A stretch of 64,000 nucleotides of DNA from Kribbella sp. CA-293567 (GTDB lineage Bacteria > Actinomycetota > Actinomycetes > Propionibacteriales > Kribbellaceae). Shown here in pieces: positions 36,627 through 45,264 of this stretch. The position numbers were made by a program, and so were the translations under genes. A model generated the notes under the pieces. The model ran no database searches. It saw nothing but the letters and a program-made list of their open reading frames with translations, and was not told the DNA's origin. The DNA lies in assembly GCF_027627575.1 (NCBI RefSeq), contig NZ_CP114065.1, positions 4,836,001 through 4,900,000 on the forward strand. Direction: 5' to 3'. Position 1 is the stretch's first letter. Each line of letters opens with the position of its first letter.

Positions 36627-37564
36627 GCCGGTACCTCCGTTGCGCCGTGGGCGGCGTGGGCTCTGCTCTCTTCCAGGGTTGCCACGTGACCGGTGCCTCC
36701 CAGGCCGCTGACCGACAGGGAGGCCGCTGCCACGCCGAGCCGGACCGCCTGCTCCAGTCGATCGCCGAGCGCCAGCCGCGCGGTGACCGTGCCGGCGAAG
36801 GAGTCGCCCGCGCCGGTCTGGTCGACCACGGCGGGTGCCGGGATCACCGGGATCTCCACGATCCGGCCGGCATCGTCGAGCAGCACCCCGTCGGAACCGC
36901 GGGTCAGCGCGACCGCGTCGGCGCCGAGGGCCCTGATCGCGGCGCTGACCACCGCCGGGTCGTCGGAACCGCTGATCAACTGCGCCTCGCCCGGCCAGGC
37001 CGGCGTGACGAGTCGCGTGTACTGCGCGAGCGCGCGGAGGTGGTCGCCCGCGCCGGTGGCGTTGACCAGTCGCGGTCGCCAGTTCGGGTCGTAGACGAAG
37101 CATCGCGCACTGGACGCGGCCAGCCGGACAGCCTTGGCGGACAGCGGTGAGATCGCGCACGCGATACCGCTCGCCAGCACCGCGCCGACCCGGGAGACCA
37201 GGTCGATCGGCACGTCCCCCGGCCCCAGCCCCGAGCCCGCGCTCCCCCGGCGTACGTAGGTGAACTCCCGTGCGCCCGAAGGATCGGCGTGTTGCAGGTA
37301 GAGGCCGTGCTGGCCGGGCACCCGCAGCACCTGGGAGGTATCAATGCCCAGAGCAACTACTCGCTCGAGCAGCCGGTCCCCCAGCTCGTCGTCGGGCACC
37401 CGGGCGAGCAGGGCGGTGTGCGCGCCCGCCGCGGCGGCGGCAGCGGCGGAGTTGAGCGCGTCACCGGAGAAGTTGAGCGTCAGCGCCGTACCGGCGTCCA
37501 GTGGCTCGGTCGAACTGAGCTCCACCAGGATCTCGCCGATCACGAGTACGTCGGGGATCGCCAT
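36623..37564 (-). CDS. PfkB-family sugar kinase, probable 2-keto-3-deoxygluconate kinase
   Basis: Ribokinase-fold kinase of 313 residues. The catalytic signature DQTGAGDSFAG is present, and the N-terminus VLVIGEILVELSST fits the family. In this neighbourhood it most likely phosphorylates 2-keto-3-deoxygluconate, the product of mannonate dehydration. The ATG at 37564 has a strong AGGAGG site. It lies 10 bases after the lacI-type gene and overlaps the dehydrogenase, so the three are probably one transcript. Confidence 0.85.
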   Translation of the reverse strand: MAIPDVLVIGEILVELSSTEPLDAGTALTLNFSGDALNSAAAAAAAGAHTALLARVPDDELGDRLLERVVALGIDTSQVLRVPGQHGLYLQHADPSGAREFTYVRRGSAGSGLGPGDVPIDLVSRVGAVLASGIACAISPLSAKAVRLAASSARCFVYDPNWRPRLVNATGAGDHLRALAQYTRLVTPAWPGEAQLISGSDDPAVVSAAIRALGADAVALTRGSDGVLLDDAGRIVEIPVIPAPAVVDQTGAGDSFAGTVTARLALGDRLEQAVRLGVAAASLSVSGLGGTGHVATLEESRAHAAHGATEVPA

Positions 37565-37574
37565 CTGTGCCTCC

Positions 37575-38579
37575 TCAAGCTCGGGCGGGTCCGGCCGCCA
37601 CACCGGTGGAGTCGCGGACCATCAGCTCGCCCGGCAGGGTGCCGCGAGCGCGCGAGTCGGGAACGGTCCCGGGGTCGTCGAGCAGTGCCAGCAGGAACTC
37701 GACCGCGATCTCGCCGGCCCGCTGTTTGGGCAGCCGGACGCTGCTCAGCGCCGGCCGGGCCATGCCGGCCATCGCGATGTCGTCGATGCCCAGCACGCTG
37801 AGGTCGCCGGGCACGTCGATCCCTCGCGCGTGCAGCCGGGCGAGCAGCCCGATCGCCACCAGGTCGTTGTAGGTCACCACCGCTGTCGCGCCGGTGGCGA
37901 CAGCCTGGTCGGCCGCCGCCATCCCACCGTCGTACGTCGGAGCGAACTGGCCGACCGGCAGCAGTTCCACCTCGTGGTCCTGAGCGGCGACGCGCAGCCC
38001 GAGGGCGCGCTGGGCGTTCGACCAGGAGGTGGCGGGCCCACCGACCCAGGCGATCCGGCGATGACCGAGCGCGGCGAGATGGGCGATCGCCTGCCGCATG
38101 CCGCCCTCGTTGTCGAAGGTGACCGCAGCGACGCCGTCCACCAGCCGGTTCACCAGGACCACGTTGGTCTCCTGCGCCACTGCCACCAGTTCGTCGTCAC
38201 TGGCGCGAGGCGAACACAGGATCAGCCCGTCGACCTGCTTGGCCAGCGCGCGGACCAGGCCGACCTCCGCGGTCGCGTCCTCGTCGGTGTCGGCCAGGAA
38301 GACCGCCACGTCGTTGGCGCGAGCCCGCGCCTGGACCCCCTTGACCACACTCGGGAAGAACGGGTTCGCCAGGTCGGGCACGACCAGTCCGATGTTGCCG
38401 GTCCGGCCGGTGATCAGGCCGCGGGCGGCCTTGTTGGGCTGGTAGCCCAACTGCTGCGCGGCGTGCTCGACGCGCGCCCGCGTGGCCACGTTGACGACGT
38501 CGGGCAGCGAGAGAGCACGGGACACGGTGGAGGCCGAGACGCCGGCCAGCCGGGCGACGTCGCGGATGGTCACCGTCAT
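37575..38579 (-). CDS. LacI-family transcriptional regulator
   Basis: Repressor of 334 residues with an N-terminal helix-turn-helix (IRDVARLAGVSASTVSRALS) and a periplasmic-binding-protein-like effector domain. It is divergent from uxaC and co-directional with the kinase and dehydrogenase genes, which makes it the likely hexuronate-responsive regulator. Candidate operators with TGCAA/TTGCA halves lie in the divergent gap at 38622-38635 and 38710-38746. Confidence 0.92.
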   Translation of the reverse strand: MTVTIRDVARLAGVSASTVSRALSLPDVVNVATRARVEHAAQQLGYQPNKAARGLITGRTGNIGLVVPDLANPFFPSVVKGVQARARANDVAVFLADTDEDATAEVGLVRALAKQVDGLILCSPRASDDELVAVAQETNVVLVNRLVDGVAAVTFDNEGGMRQAIAHLAALGHRRIAWVGGPATSWSNAQRALGLRVAAQDHEVELLPVGQFAPTYDGGMAAADQAVATGATAVVTYNDLVAIGLLARLHARGIDVPGDLSVLGIDDIAMAGMARPALSSVRLPKQRAGEIAVEFLLALLDDPGTVPDSRARGTLPGELMVRDSTGVAAGPARA

Positions 38580-38621
38580 CTGCCACCTCCGCGTTGCCGA
38601 GCCCCGAGTGTCGCCTGAGTC

Positions 38622-38635
38622 TGCAATCGGTTGCA
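38622..38635. promoter_or_regulatory. Candidate LacI-type operator 1
   Basis: TGCAATCGGTTGCA is a near-perfect palindrome (one mismatch) around a central CG, the form typical of LacI-family sites. It lies about 45 bases upstream of the regulator start and could mediate autoregulation. Confidence 0.6.
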
Positions 38636-38709
38636 GCAGCGTGTCAAGTTCTTCAGGACAGGCAAATAGACCATCTTCACTTGCCCTGCATCAGCGGGGT
38701 TGTGTGATG

Positions 38710-38746
38710 TTGCATGGACTGCAATCCTTTTCAGGATCTGTTGCAA
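38710..38746. promoter_or_regulatory. Candidate LacI-type operator 2 (half-site cluster)
   Basis: TTGCA and TGCAA form an inverted pair at 38710-38724, and another TTGCAA lies at 38741-38746, all within 60 bases of the uxaC start. The cluster repeats the half-sites of the site at 38622-38635. Confidence 0.5.
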
Positions 38747-38766
38747 GCTCACTCCCGGAGGACCCC

Positions 38767-40173
38767 ATGCCGAAGGCCCTGCAGCCCCACCCCGACCGCG
38801 CGTTCCCCGCCGGTGAGGCCCGCGAGGTGGCCAGGCGCATCCACGCGTCCACCAAGGACCTGCCGCTGCTCTGTTTCCACGGGCATGTCGACGCCGGGCT
38901 GTTCGCGACCGACGAGCCGTTCGGCAACCCGGCCGAGCTGCTGGTCGTGCCGGACCACTACGTGACGCGGATGCTGGTCTCCCAGGGCGTCTCCCCCGAT
39001 CTGCTCGGGCTGCCGCGCCGCGACGGGGTGCGAACTGCCGAGCCACGCGACATCTGGCGCGAGTTCTGTTCGCGCTGGCACCTCTTCCTCGGCACGCCCA
39101 GCCGCTACTGGCTGGAGCACGAGTTCGCCGAGGTGCTCGGCCTGCGAGTGGCGCCTTCCGAGGAGACCGCCGACGACCTGTACGACGAGATCTCGGCGCG
39201 GCTCGCCGAGCCCGAGTATCGGCCGCGCGCCCTGCTCGACCGGTTCAACATCGAGGTCATCGCGACCACCGACGCGGCCACGGACGACCTGGCACAGCAC
39301 GCGAAGGTGGCCACCGACCTGCCCGGCCGGGTGATCCCGACCTTCCGGCCGGATGCGGTCGTGCACCTCGATCGGCCGGACTGGGTCGAGCTGAGCCGTC
39401 AGCTCGGCGTACGGGCGGACACGGACACTTCGTCGTACCAGGGGTATCTCGACGCGTTGCGGCAGCGGCGTCAGGCGTTCCGGGCGGCCGGGGCGCTCGC
39501 GACGGACCACGGGCACCTGAGTGCCGCGGCGACACCGCTCGACGACACCCAGGCCGCCCGGATCTACGACAGCGCCTTGCGCGGTGAGGTCACGGCCGGC
39601 GACGCGGCGGCGTTCGGCGCCCACATGCTGTTCCAGATGGCGGCGATGTCGGCGGAAGACGGTTTGGTGATGCAGGTCCACCCCGGCGTACTGCGTGATC
39701 ATCACTCGGGAGTCCACGCGGCCTACGGTCCCGATCAGGGGCACGACATCCCGGTCGCGACCGAGTTCACCCGGTCGTTGCGGCCGGTGCTCGACCGGTT
39801 CGGGCACGCCGAAGGCTTCCGGATGGTGCTGTTCACCGTCGACGAGACGTCGTACTCGCGGGAGCTGGCGCCGATCGCCGGCGTCTACCCGAGCGTGCGG
39901 CTGGGTGCGCCGTGGTGGTTCCTGGACAGCCCCGACGGGATGCGGCGGTACCGCGAGCTGGTCACCGAGACCGCCGGCTTCTACAACACCTCCGGTTTCG
40001 TCGACGACACTCGCGCCTTCCTCTCCATCCCCGCCCGGCACGACCTGTCCCGCCGCATCGACGCCGGTCACCTGGCCAAGCTCGTCGTCGAGCACCGGAT
40101 CGAGGAGGACGACGCCTTCCGGGTGGCCCAGGACCTCGCCTACAACCTCGCTCGGGACACCTACGTGCGCTGA
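38767..40173 (+). CDS. uxaC: Glucuronate isomerase
   Basis: Amidohydrolase-fold uronate isomerase of 468 residues, converting glucuronate to fructuronate (or galacturonate to tagaturonate). Motifs include LLCFHGHVDAGLFA near the N-terminus, DRFNIEVIATTDAATDDL, and the C-terminal FYNTSGFVDDTRAFLSIPAR segment. The ATG at 38767 has GGAGGA upstream. The divergent LacI gene and the reductase/kinase pair complete three of the usual five steps; mannonate dehydratase and aldolase are not in the window. Confidence 0.93.
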   Translation: MPKALQPHPDRAFPAGEAREVARRIHASTKDLPLLCFHGHVDAGLFATDEPFGNPAELLVVPDHYVTRMLVSQGVSPDLLGLPRRDGVRTAEPRDIWREFCSRWHLFLGTPSRYWLEHEFAEVLGLRVAPSEETADDLYDEISARLAEPEYRPRALLDRFNIEVIATTDAATDDLAQHAKVATDLPGRVIPTFRPDAVVHLDRPDWVELSRQLGVRADTDTSSYQGYLDALRQRRQAFRAAGALATDHGHLSAAATPLDDTQAARIYDSALRGEVTAGDAAAFGAHMLFQMAAMSAEDGLVMQVHPGVLRDHHSGVHAAYGPDQGHDIPVATEFTRSLRPVLDRFGHAEGFRMVLFTVDETSYSRELAPIAGVYPSVRLGAPWWFLDSPDGMRRYRELVTETAGFYNTSGFVDDTRAFLSIPARHDLSRRIDAGHLAKLVVEHRIEEDDAFRVAQDLAYNLARDTYVR

Positions 40174-40204
40174 GCTTCGCCCGCGAGCGGCTGACCGCGG
40201 AAGG

Positions 40205-40750
40205 TCAGCCGTCTTCGCGGGTGAGCGTGCCGGTGATGCGTTCGGCGACGGCCTGCCTGAGCTCAGGAGACAGTGCCTCCGTGGTCAAGGAGTCGTACAG
40301 CCAGAGGCCATCAGCTGCCAGCCGGGCAATAAACCGGTCGAGGGCGGCGGAGTCCTCGGAGTCGATGGTCGGGGGTGGAACCCAGCGGTCCATCACCTCG
40401 TCCCAGGGCGCGGCGTAGTCCGGGGTGGTCGACCCTTCGAGCATGAAGAGCAGCTCGGCCCGGGTCGCGCTCTGGACGGCGACCCGGGTGTACGCCGTGA
40501 GCCGCTCGACCGGGGTGGCCGCAGCAGCGGACTTCCCGGCCGCCGCGGACAGATCCGACTCCCACTGGGCAGCGAGATGCTGGTGGATCGCCTTGACCAG
40601 TTCCTCTCGGGAGGCGAAGTGGTACAGCAGCCCGCCCTTGGTCAGGCCCGCTTCGGCCGCGACGGAGTCGAAGGTGACGCTCTTGACGCCTTCGCGCTCC
40701 ACTATGCGGGCGGCCGCTTCGAGGATCTGGGGTCGTTTGCTGGTCCGCAT
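40205..40750 (-). CDS. TetR-family transcriptional regulator
   Basis: Regulator of 181 residues with an N-terminal TetR helix-turn-helix (VTFDSVAAEAGLTKGGLLYHF) and a C-terminal ligand domain of the type that follows this motif in drug-responsive members. It lies 22 bases downstream of the MFS pump on the same strand and is likely its repressor. A palindrome overlapping the pump start is a probable target. Confidence 0.9.
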   Translation of the reverse strand: MRTSKRPQILEAAARIVEREGVKSVTFDSVAAEAGLTKGGLLYHFASREELVKAIHQHLAAQWESDLSAAAGKSAAAATPVERLTAYTRVAVQSATRAELLFMLEGSTTPDYAAPWDEVMDRWVPPPTIDSEDSAALDRFIARLAADGLWLYDSLTTEALSPELRQAVAERITGTLTREDG

Positions 40751-40772
40751 GAGAGCTCCCGAGGCGGGGGTG

Positions 40773-42305
40773 TCAGTGGTGGGTGGGGACGGATAGTGCT
40801 GATCCGGGGCCGTGGCGGCGCAGCAGCAGGCCGGTCACGAGCGTACCGACGGCCATCATCGCGGTGACCACGACCATCACCGCGACGTACGCGCCGTCGA
40901 ACGCATCCGACGCGGCCGTCACCAGCGCGGGGTTGCCACCGGACGCCAGTGCCAGCGCGGCATCGAGACTGTCACGCGCCGAGTCCGGTACTCCGGCGGG
41001 CAGGTCGATGGTCGCGCTGTAGACAGCGGTCAGCAGGCTGCCGAGCAGTGCGACCGCGATCAGACCGCCGAACTCGTAGGACACCTCCTCCACGGAGGAC
41101 GCCATACCGGCCCGGCGAGCCGCCACGTTGCCCATGATCGCGCTGGAGGCGACGGACATGGCCGCTCCGAGACCCGCGCCCGTGATCAGCAGGCCGGTGA
41201 TCAACAGGCCCATGCTGGTGTCGAAGGACAGCAGCACGAGCAGCGATCCGACGACGCTGAGGGCGAGACCGCCCGCGACGATCGGCAACAGGCCGATTCG
41301 ATGCAGGCTCGCGCCGCCGATGATCGCCGTCGGCAAAGCGCCCAGCGCCACCGCGGCGACGAGCAGTCCGGCGCGCAGTGGGGTGAAGCCCTCCACGAGC
41401 TGGAAGCGCTGGGTCGTGACCAGCTGGATGCCGGCCAGGGCGAACATGGAGAACCCAGCGGCGAGCACGCCGGCCAGGAAGGCGCGGTTGCGGAAGATGG
41501 CGAAGTCCAGCAGGGGGTAGGGAAGCCGGCGCTGCCTTCGCGCGAAGGCCCAACCACCGGCGGAGGCCGCCAGGAGCGCCGCGGCGATCACGCCGTACTC
41601 GGGAGAGGTCTTGGCCGTTTCCTTGATGGCGAACACGAGGCCCACCAGGGCGACGAGGGCGAGCAGCGAGGAGGGCAGGTCCCAGCGCTTGCTGGGGTCC
41701 GCTTCGTTGGGTGGCGCGAGGACGACAGTGGCGACGAGGGCCGCGACCACGACCGGCACATTGATCAGGAACACCGATCCCCACCAGAACCGGCCGAGCA
41801 GCAGCCCGCTGATGATCGGACCCAGCGCGCTGCCCACGATCGCCAGAGTGCCCCAGACGGCGATCGCGACGTTCCGCTCCCGCTCGTCCTCGAAGGCGAT
41901 CCGGATCAGGGCGAGCGTGGCCGGCATCATCGCCGCTGCTCCGACGGCCAGGAAGGCCCGCGCCGCGATCAGGGCTTCCGCCGTCGGCGCGAACGCGGCG
42001 GCCAGCGAGGCGATCCCGAAGATCACCAAGCCGATCAGGAACATCCGGCGGTGTCCGATCCGGTCGCCCAGCGTCCCGCTGCCGAGCAGCAGGCCGGCCA
42101 TCACCACGGGGTAGGCGTTGATGATCCACAAGCTCTCGGAGCTGCTCGCGCCGAGATCACCCACCAGGGTCGGCAGGGCGGCGTACAGGATCGAGTTGTC
42201 CAGCGTGATCAGCAGCAGTCCGGCGCTGACCACCGCCAGCAACAGCCAGCGCCGCTTCGAAGCAGAGACCGTCTCCGCAGACCTTTCCAGCAGTTCCATC
42301 CTCAT
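40773..42305 (-). CDS. MFS transporter, DHA2 (14-helix) type
   Basis: Drug:proton antiporter-like membrane protein of 510 residues. It has about 14 helices, the LGDRIGHRRMFLIG loop motif of MFS proteins, and the N-terminal LDNSILYAALPTL segment typical of DHA2 (EmrB/QacA) members. The first ATG at 42305 lies inside a long palindrome; the next ATG two codons on is an alternative. With the TetR gene it forms an export unit inserted between the uronate and exopolysaccharide genes. The substrate is unknown. Confidence 0.9.
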   Translation of the reverse strand: MRMELLERSAETVSASKRRWLLLAVVSAGLLLITLDNSILYAALPTLVGDLGASSSESLWIINAYPVVMAGLLLGSGTLGDRIGHRRMFLIGLVIFGIASLAAAFAPTAEALIAARAFLAVGAAAMMPATLALIRIAFEDERERNVAIAVWGTLAIVGSALGPIISGLLLGRFWWGSVFLINVPVVVAALVATVVLAPPNEADPSKRWDLPSSLLALVALVGLVFAIKETAKTSPEYGVIAAALLAASAGGWAFARRQRRLPYPLLDFAIFRNRAFLAGVLAAGFSMFALAGIQLVTTQRFQLVEGFTPLRAGLLVAAVALGALPTAIIGGASLHRIGLLPIVAGGLALSVVGSLLVLLSFDTSMGLLITGLLITGAGLGAAMSVASSAIMGNVAARRAGMASSVEEVSYEFGGLIAVALLGSLLTAVYSATIDLPAGVPDSARDSLDAALALASGGNPALVTAASDAFDGAYVAVMVVVTAMMAVGTLVTGLLLRRHGPGSALSVPTHH

Positions 42306-42334
42306 AACTATACCTTACGAAAGGTATAGTTATG
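42303..42334. promoter_or_regulatory. Palindromic operator at the MFS start codon
   Basis: A perfect 14-bp inverted repeat (42303-42316 and 42321-42334; arm CATAACTATACCTT, spacer ACGA) covers the MFS ATG. The arm holds TATAGTTATG on the minus strand, which could include a -10 box, giving a leaderless or very short transcript. The likely ligand is the adjacent TetR protein. Confidence 0.75.
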
Positions 42335-42356
42335 ATTTCGCGGTCGTCGGCTGACC

Positions 42357-42362
42357 TATAGT
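42357..42362 (+). promoter_or_regulatory. Possible -10 box for third beta-helix gene
   Basis: TATAGT lies 38 bases before the ATG of the beta-helix lipoprotein gene and 22 bases beyond the palindrome, so a repressor bound there could also affect this promoter. No convincing -35 was seen. Confidence 0.3.
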
Positions 42363-42399
42363 TGGGCAACTTTCGGGGTCGGCTGGTGTGGGGGAACTG

Positions 42400-43941
42400 A
42401 TGGGACGCGGGTTCACGTCGGCGGGGGCTCTTCTGCTCGCCGGACTTTTGCTGGCCGGGTGCAGCGATGATCCGGCGGCGCCGGTGGCTGGTGAGTCGAA
42501 GACAGCCGAGCCGACGGTCGCCGTGCCGACCGAGGTCCCGGCGGCGGCGAAGACGAAGCTGGGCGCCACCGGACCGGCGACCGCGCCCAAATGCGTGGGC
42601 GTCGCGATCCCGGTCGGTGCCGAACCGCAGCAGGTGATCGATGCCAACCCGACGGCCAAGATCTTCTGCTTCGAGAAGGGGCTGCACCGGATCGCTCGGG
42701 CCATCCGGCCGACCGAAGGCTCGACCCTGGCGAGCAGCGAGGGCGCGGTACTGACCGGGTCGGTGCAGCTCCGCGGCTGGCAGGCCGAAGGTGGCCGGTG
42801 GGTGGTGCGCGGCGTACTGCCGGCGGCGTACAAGCTGAAGGGGAAGTGCGAGGACGAGAAGACCAACCCGTGCCAGCGCGGCGAGCAGGTCTTCGTCGAC
42901 GGCGCGCACCTCACCCGGGTGATGAGCTTGGAGGCACTGAAGCCGGGAACGTTCTTCGGCGACTACGCGGCCAACGCGGTCCACCTCGCGGACGATCCCG
43001 CCGGGAAGGCCGTCGAGATGTCGAGGACGCGGGCCGCGATCGAGGTGTCGGCGCAGGACGTGACCGTCAGCGGGCTGACGATCGAGCACTTCGCCAGCCT
43101 GCCACAGGGCGGCGCGCTCGAGGCGGGCACCGGGTGGAAGGTGGTCGCCAACGAGGTCCGCTGGAACCACGGAGTCGGCGTGATGGTGATCCAGGGCGAC
43201 CGGGCCACGGTCAGCGGCAACACCATCGCCGACAACGGGCAGCTCGGGATCGGGCAGTACGACTCGGCCGACGGCAAGCTCACCGGCAACCTGGTGACGC
43301 GCAACAACACCGACGGCTTCTGGATCGCCGACTGGGAGTCCGGTGGGATCAAGTCCACCCGGTCGTCCGGTGAGGTGTCGGGCAACGACATCGTCGCCAA
43401 CCGCGGCATCGGGATGTGGAGCGACATCGCGGAGTACGACCGGGTGATCGCCGGCAACCGGATCCGGGACAACGCGGCGGACGGGATCCGGTACGAGATC
43501 AGCTACCAGGCCACCATCCGGGACAACGTTGTCGAGGGCAACGGATTTGGGACCGGGCGGGGATCGGGGCCGAGCCTGTGGGACGGCGGCGGGATCAACG
43601 TGAACACCTCGGCCGGGGTGACGGTGGCCGGCAACCTGATCAAGGGCAACCGCAACGGGATCGCGATCCAGTCCCGGACCCGCGGCGACGGGCCGCGCGG
43701 GCCGTACGTGCTGGCCGACGTGCTGATCGAGGCCAACCAGGTGGTGATGGACGAGCGGACCGCCAGCACCGGAGTGGTCGAGAACAAGGAGTCCCCCGCC
43801 AAGGACGGCGCGATCCGGTTCAGCCGGAACAGCTACCGGATCGGGGACCGGCAGGCGCAGCGGTTCGCCTACCGGGGCGCGACGATGACGTGGGAGCAGT
43901 GGCAGGCAGCCGGCTTCGACCAGGACAGCGTCACCGGCTAG
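42400..43941 (+). CDS. Right-handed beta-helix lipoprotein, paralogue 3
   Basis: Lipoprotein of 513 residues, anchored by the lipobox LLAGC (Cys about 23) after a short signal peptide. The mature part carries the same parallel beta-helix domain as the genes at 31374 and 33414, with NNTDGFWIADWESGG, SLWDGGGINVNTSAGVTVAG and SIQSRTRGDG-like segments. The linker is short (about 40 residues) compared with the paralogues. ATG at 42400 after GGGGA; a GTG at 42388 is in frame. It is probably on the outer face of the membrane. Function unknown. Confidence 0.86.
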   Translation: MGRGFTSAGALLLAGLLLAGCSDDPAAPVAGESKTAEPTVAVPTEVPAAAKTKLGATGPATAPKCVGVAIPVGAEPQQVIDANPTAKIFCFEKGLHRIARAIRPTEGSTLASSEGAVLTGSVQLRGWQAEGGRWVVRGVLPAAYKLKGKCEDEKTNPCQRGEQVFVDGAHLTRVMSLEALKPGTFFGDYAANAVHLADDPAGKAVEMSRTRAAIEVSAQDVTVSGLTIEHFASLPQGGALEAGTGWKVVANEVRWNHGVGVMVIQGDRATVSGNTIADNGQLGIGQYDSADGKLTGNLVTRNNTDGFWIADWESGGIKSTRSSGEVSGNDIVANRGIGMWSDIAEYDRVIAGNRIRDNAADGIRYEISYQATIRDNVVEGNGFGTGRGSGPSLWDGGGINVNTSAGVTVAGNLIKGNRNGIAIQSRTRGDGPRGPYVLADVLIEANQVVMDERTASTGVVENKESPAKDGAIRFSRNSYRIGDRQAQRFAYRGATMTWEQWQAAGFDQDSVTG

Positions 43942-45239
43942 ATGTAGCGCTGCTTGACCGGTTTCAAGGGTGGTGGATTCGCCAGCGCTCTCAGGCGATC
44001 GGCGTCACAGACCGCGGCGGCGACCAGGAGGTGCAGGGTCATCGAGCTGAGGTCCGAGAGGCCGCTCTCGTTGAGCGAGGCAACCGTCACGTAGCCGAGC
44101 AGAAGGGCGCCGCTGGCCTTGACGTAGGGAGTCGGGGCCCGGAGGACCGAGGCCCAGGCGAGGATGAAGGCGACGCCGACGATCGCGACCGCCAGCAGGC
44201 CGGTCTCCCAGTAGAGGCTCAGCCAGCTGTTGTCGATCGCCATCACGTCGATGTCGCCCTCGCCCCGGCGGAGCAGCACCCGCTTGTTGCCCAGACCATG
44301 GCCGATGATCGCCGTCTGCAGGGAGACATCCTCGTCCAGCACGTACTGCCAGCTCGTGGTGCGACCGCTCAGGGAGCTGATCTGCTTGGTCCCCTGTCCC
44401 CGCAGCAGCCACGTCTGCAGCGACGGGACCACCAGGAACGCCAGCCCCAGCAGGGCCGGCACCGAGATCGACGCTATTCGGCTGAACCAGCTCTTCCGGG
44501 TCAGGAAGAGGGCCAGGACCAGACCGACGGCGACCGCGGCGGCCGCCGTCCGGGTCCGGCTCGCCGCGACCAGGACGACGCCGATGGTGATCATCACCCC
44601 GGCCGGGATGAACGAGATCTTGCGGGCGAAGAAGGCGATGATCGCCAGCCCGAGCAGGATCGCGCCGACCTCGCCGACACGCGGTGGCAGCATCGGGATG
44701 AGCACGCCCTGCAAGCGGTAGCCGGTGCCGAACGAGCTGAGCGGCCGCCAGGCCACCGAGGGCCGCCAGACCACGCTGAGCACGACCGTGAGCGCCAGCA
44801 GCAGATGCGCGAACAGATGCGCCCGGATCAGCCGCTCCGGCACCCGGATCAGCGGCCGCCACAGCATGAACAGCAGGATCAGGCCGATCATGAACCGCGC
44901 GAGCCGCAGCAGCGGGCCGCCCGGATCCGCGAGCAGGAAGGCCGTGGCCGTGGCGAAGAGCGCGTAGGCGACGTACAGGGTGGTGGTGGGGCTCGCGCGG
45001 GTCCGGAAACCCGGCTTGGTGGCGGCCAGGCAGATCAGGAAGATCGCGCCGAGCAGGACGCCCTTCATCAGGCTGTTGGTCGAGCCCGTCGACCCCTGCG
45101 GCGCGGCGGCCCGTGAGGACCAGGGCTGCACGCCGAGCACCAGCAGGCACCACATGGCGAGCCAGAGCCAGGTCGCCTTGCCTGTCTCCGCGTCCTCGGT
45201 GGTCCCCGGCACCGGTGGTGCCGTCAGCGTCATCGTCAC
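43938..45239 (-). CDS. O-antigen ligase / Wzy-type polymerase family membrane protein
   Basis: Polytopic membrane protein of 433 residues with about ten helices and a large external loop before GHGLGNKRVLL and DNSWLSLYWETGLLAV, the O-antigen ligase/Wzy_C pattern. It is predicted to polymerise lipid-linked repeat units outside the membrane in a Wzx/Wzy pathway. Start is the GTG at 45239 or the in-frame ATG at 45233. Its 3' end overlaps that of the convergent beta-helix gene by 4 bp. It lies next to the chain-length protein gene. Confidence 0.85.
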   Translation of the reverse strand: MTMTLTAPPVPGTTEDAETGKATWLWLAMWCLLVLGVQPWSSRAAAPQGSTGSTNSLMKGVLLGAIFLICLAATKPGFRTRASPTTTLYVAYALFATATAFLLADPGGPLLRLARFMIGLILLFMLWRPLIRVPERLIRAHLFAHLLLALTVVLSVVWRPSVAWRPLSSFGTGYRLQGVLIPMLPPRVGEVGAILLGLAIIAFFARKISFIPAGVMITIGVVLVAASRTRTAAAAVAVGLVLALFLTRKSWFSRIASISVPALLGLAFLVVPSLQTWLLRGQGTKQISSLSGRTTSWQYVLDEDVSLQTAIIGHGLGNKRVLLRRGEGDIDVMAIDNSWLSLYWETGLLAVAIVGVAFILAWASVLRAPTPYVKASGALLLGYVTVASLNESGLSDLSSMTLHLLVAAAVCDADRLRALANPPPLKPVKQRYI

Positions 45240-45264
45240 AGCCCCGTCAGCATGGTCGACCCTG

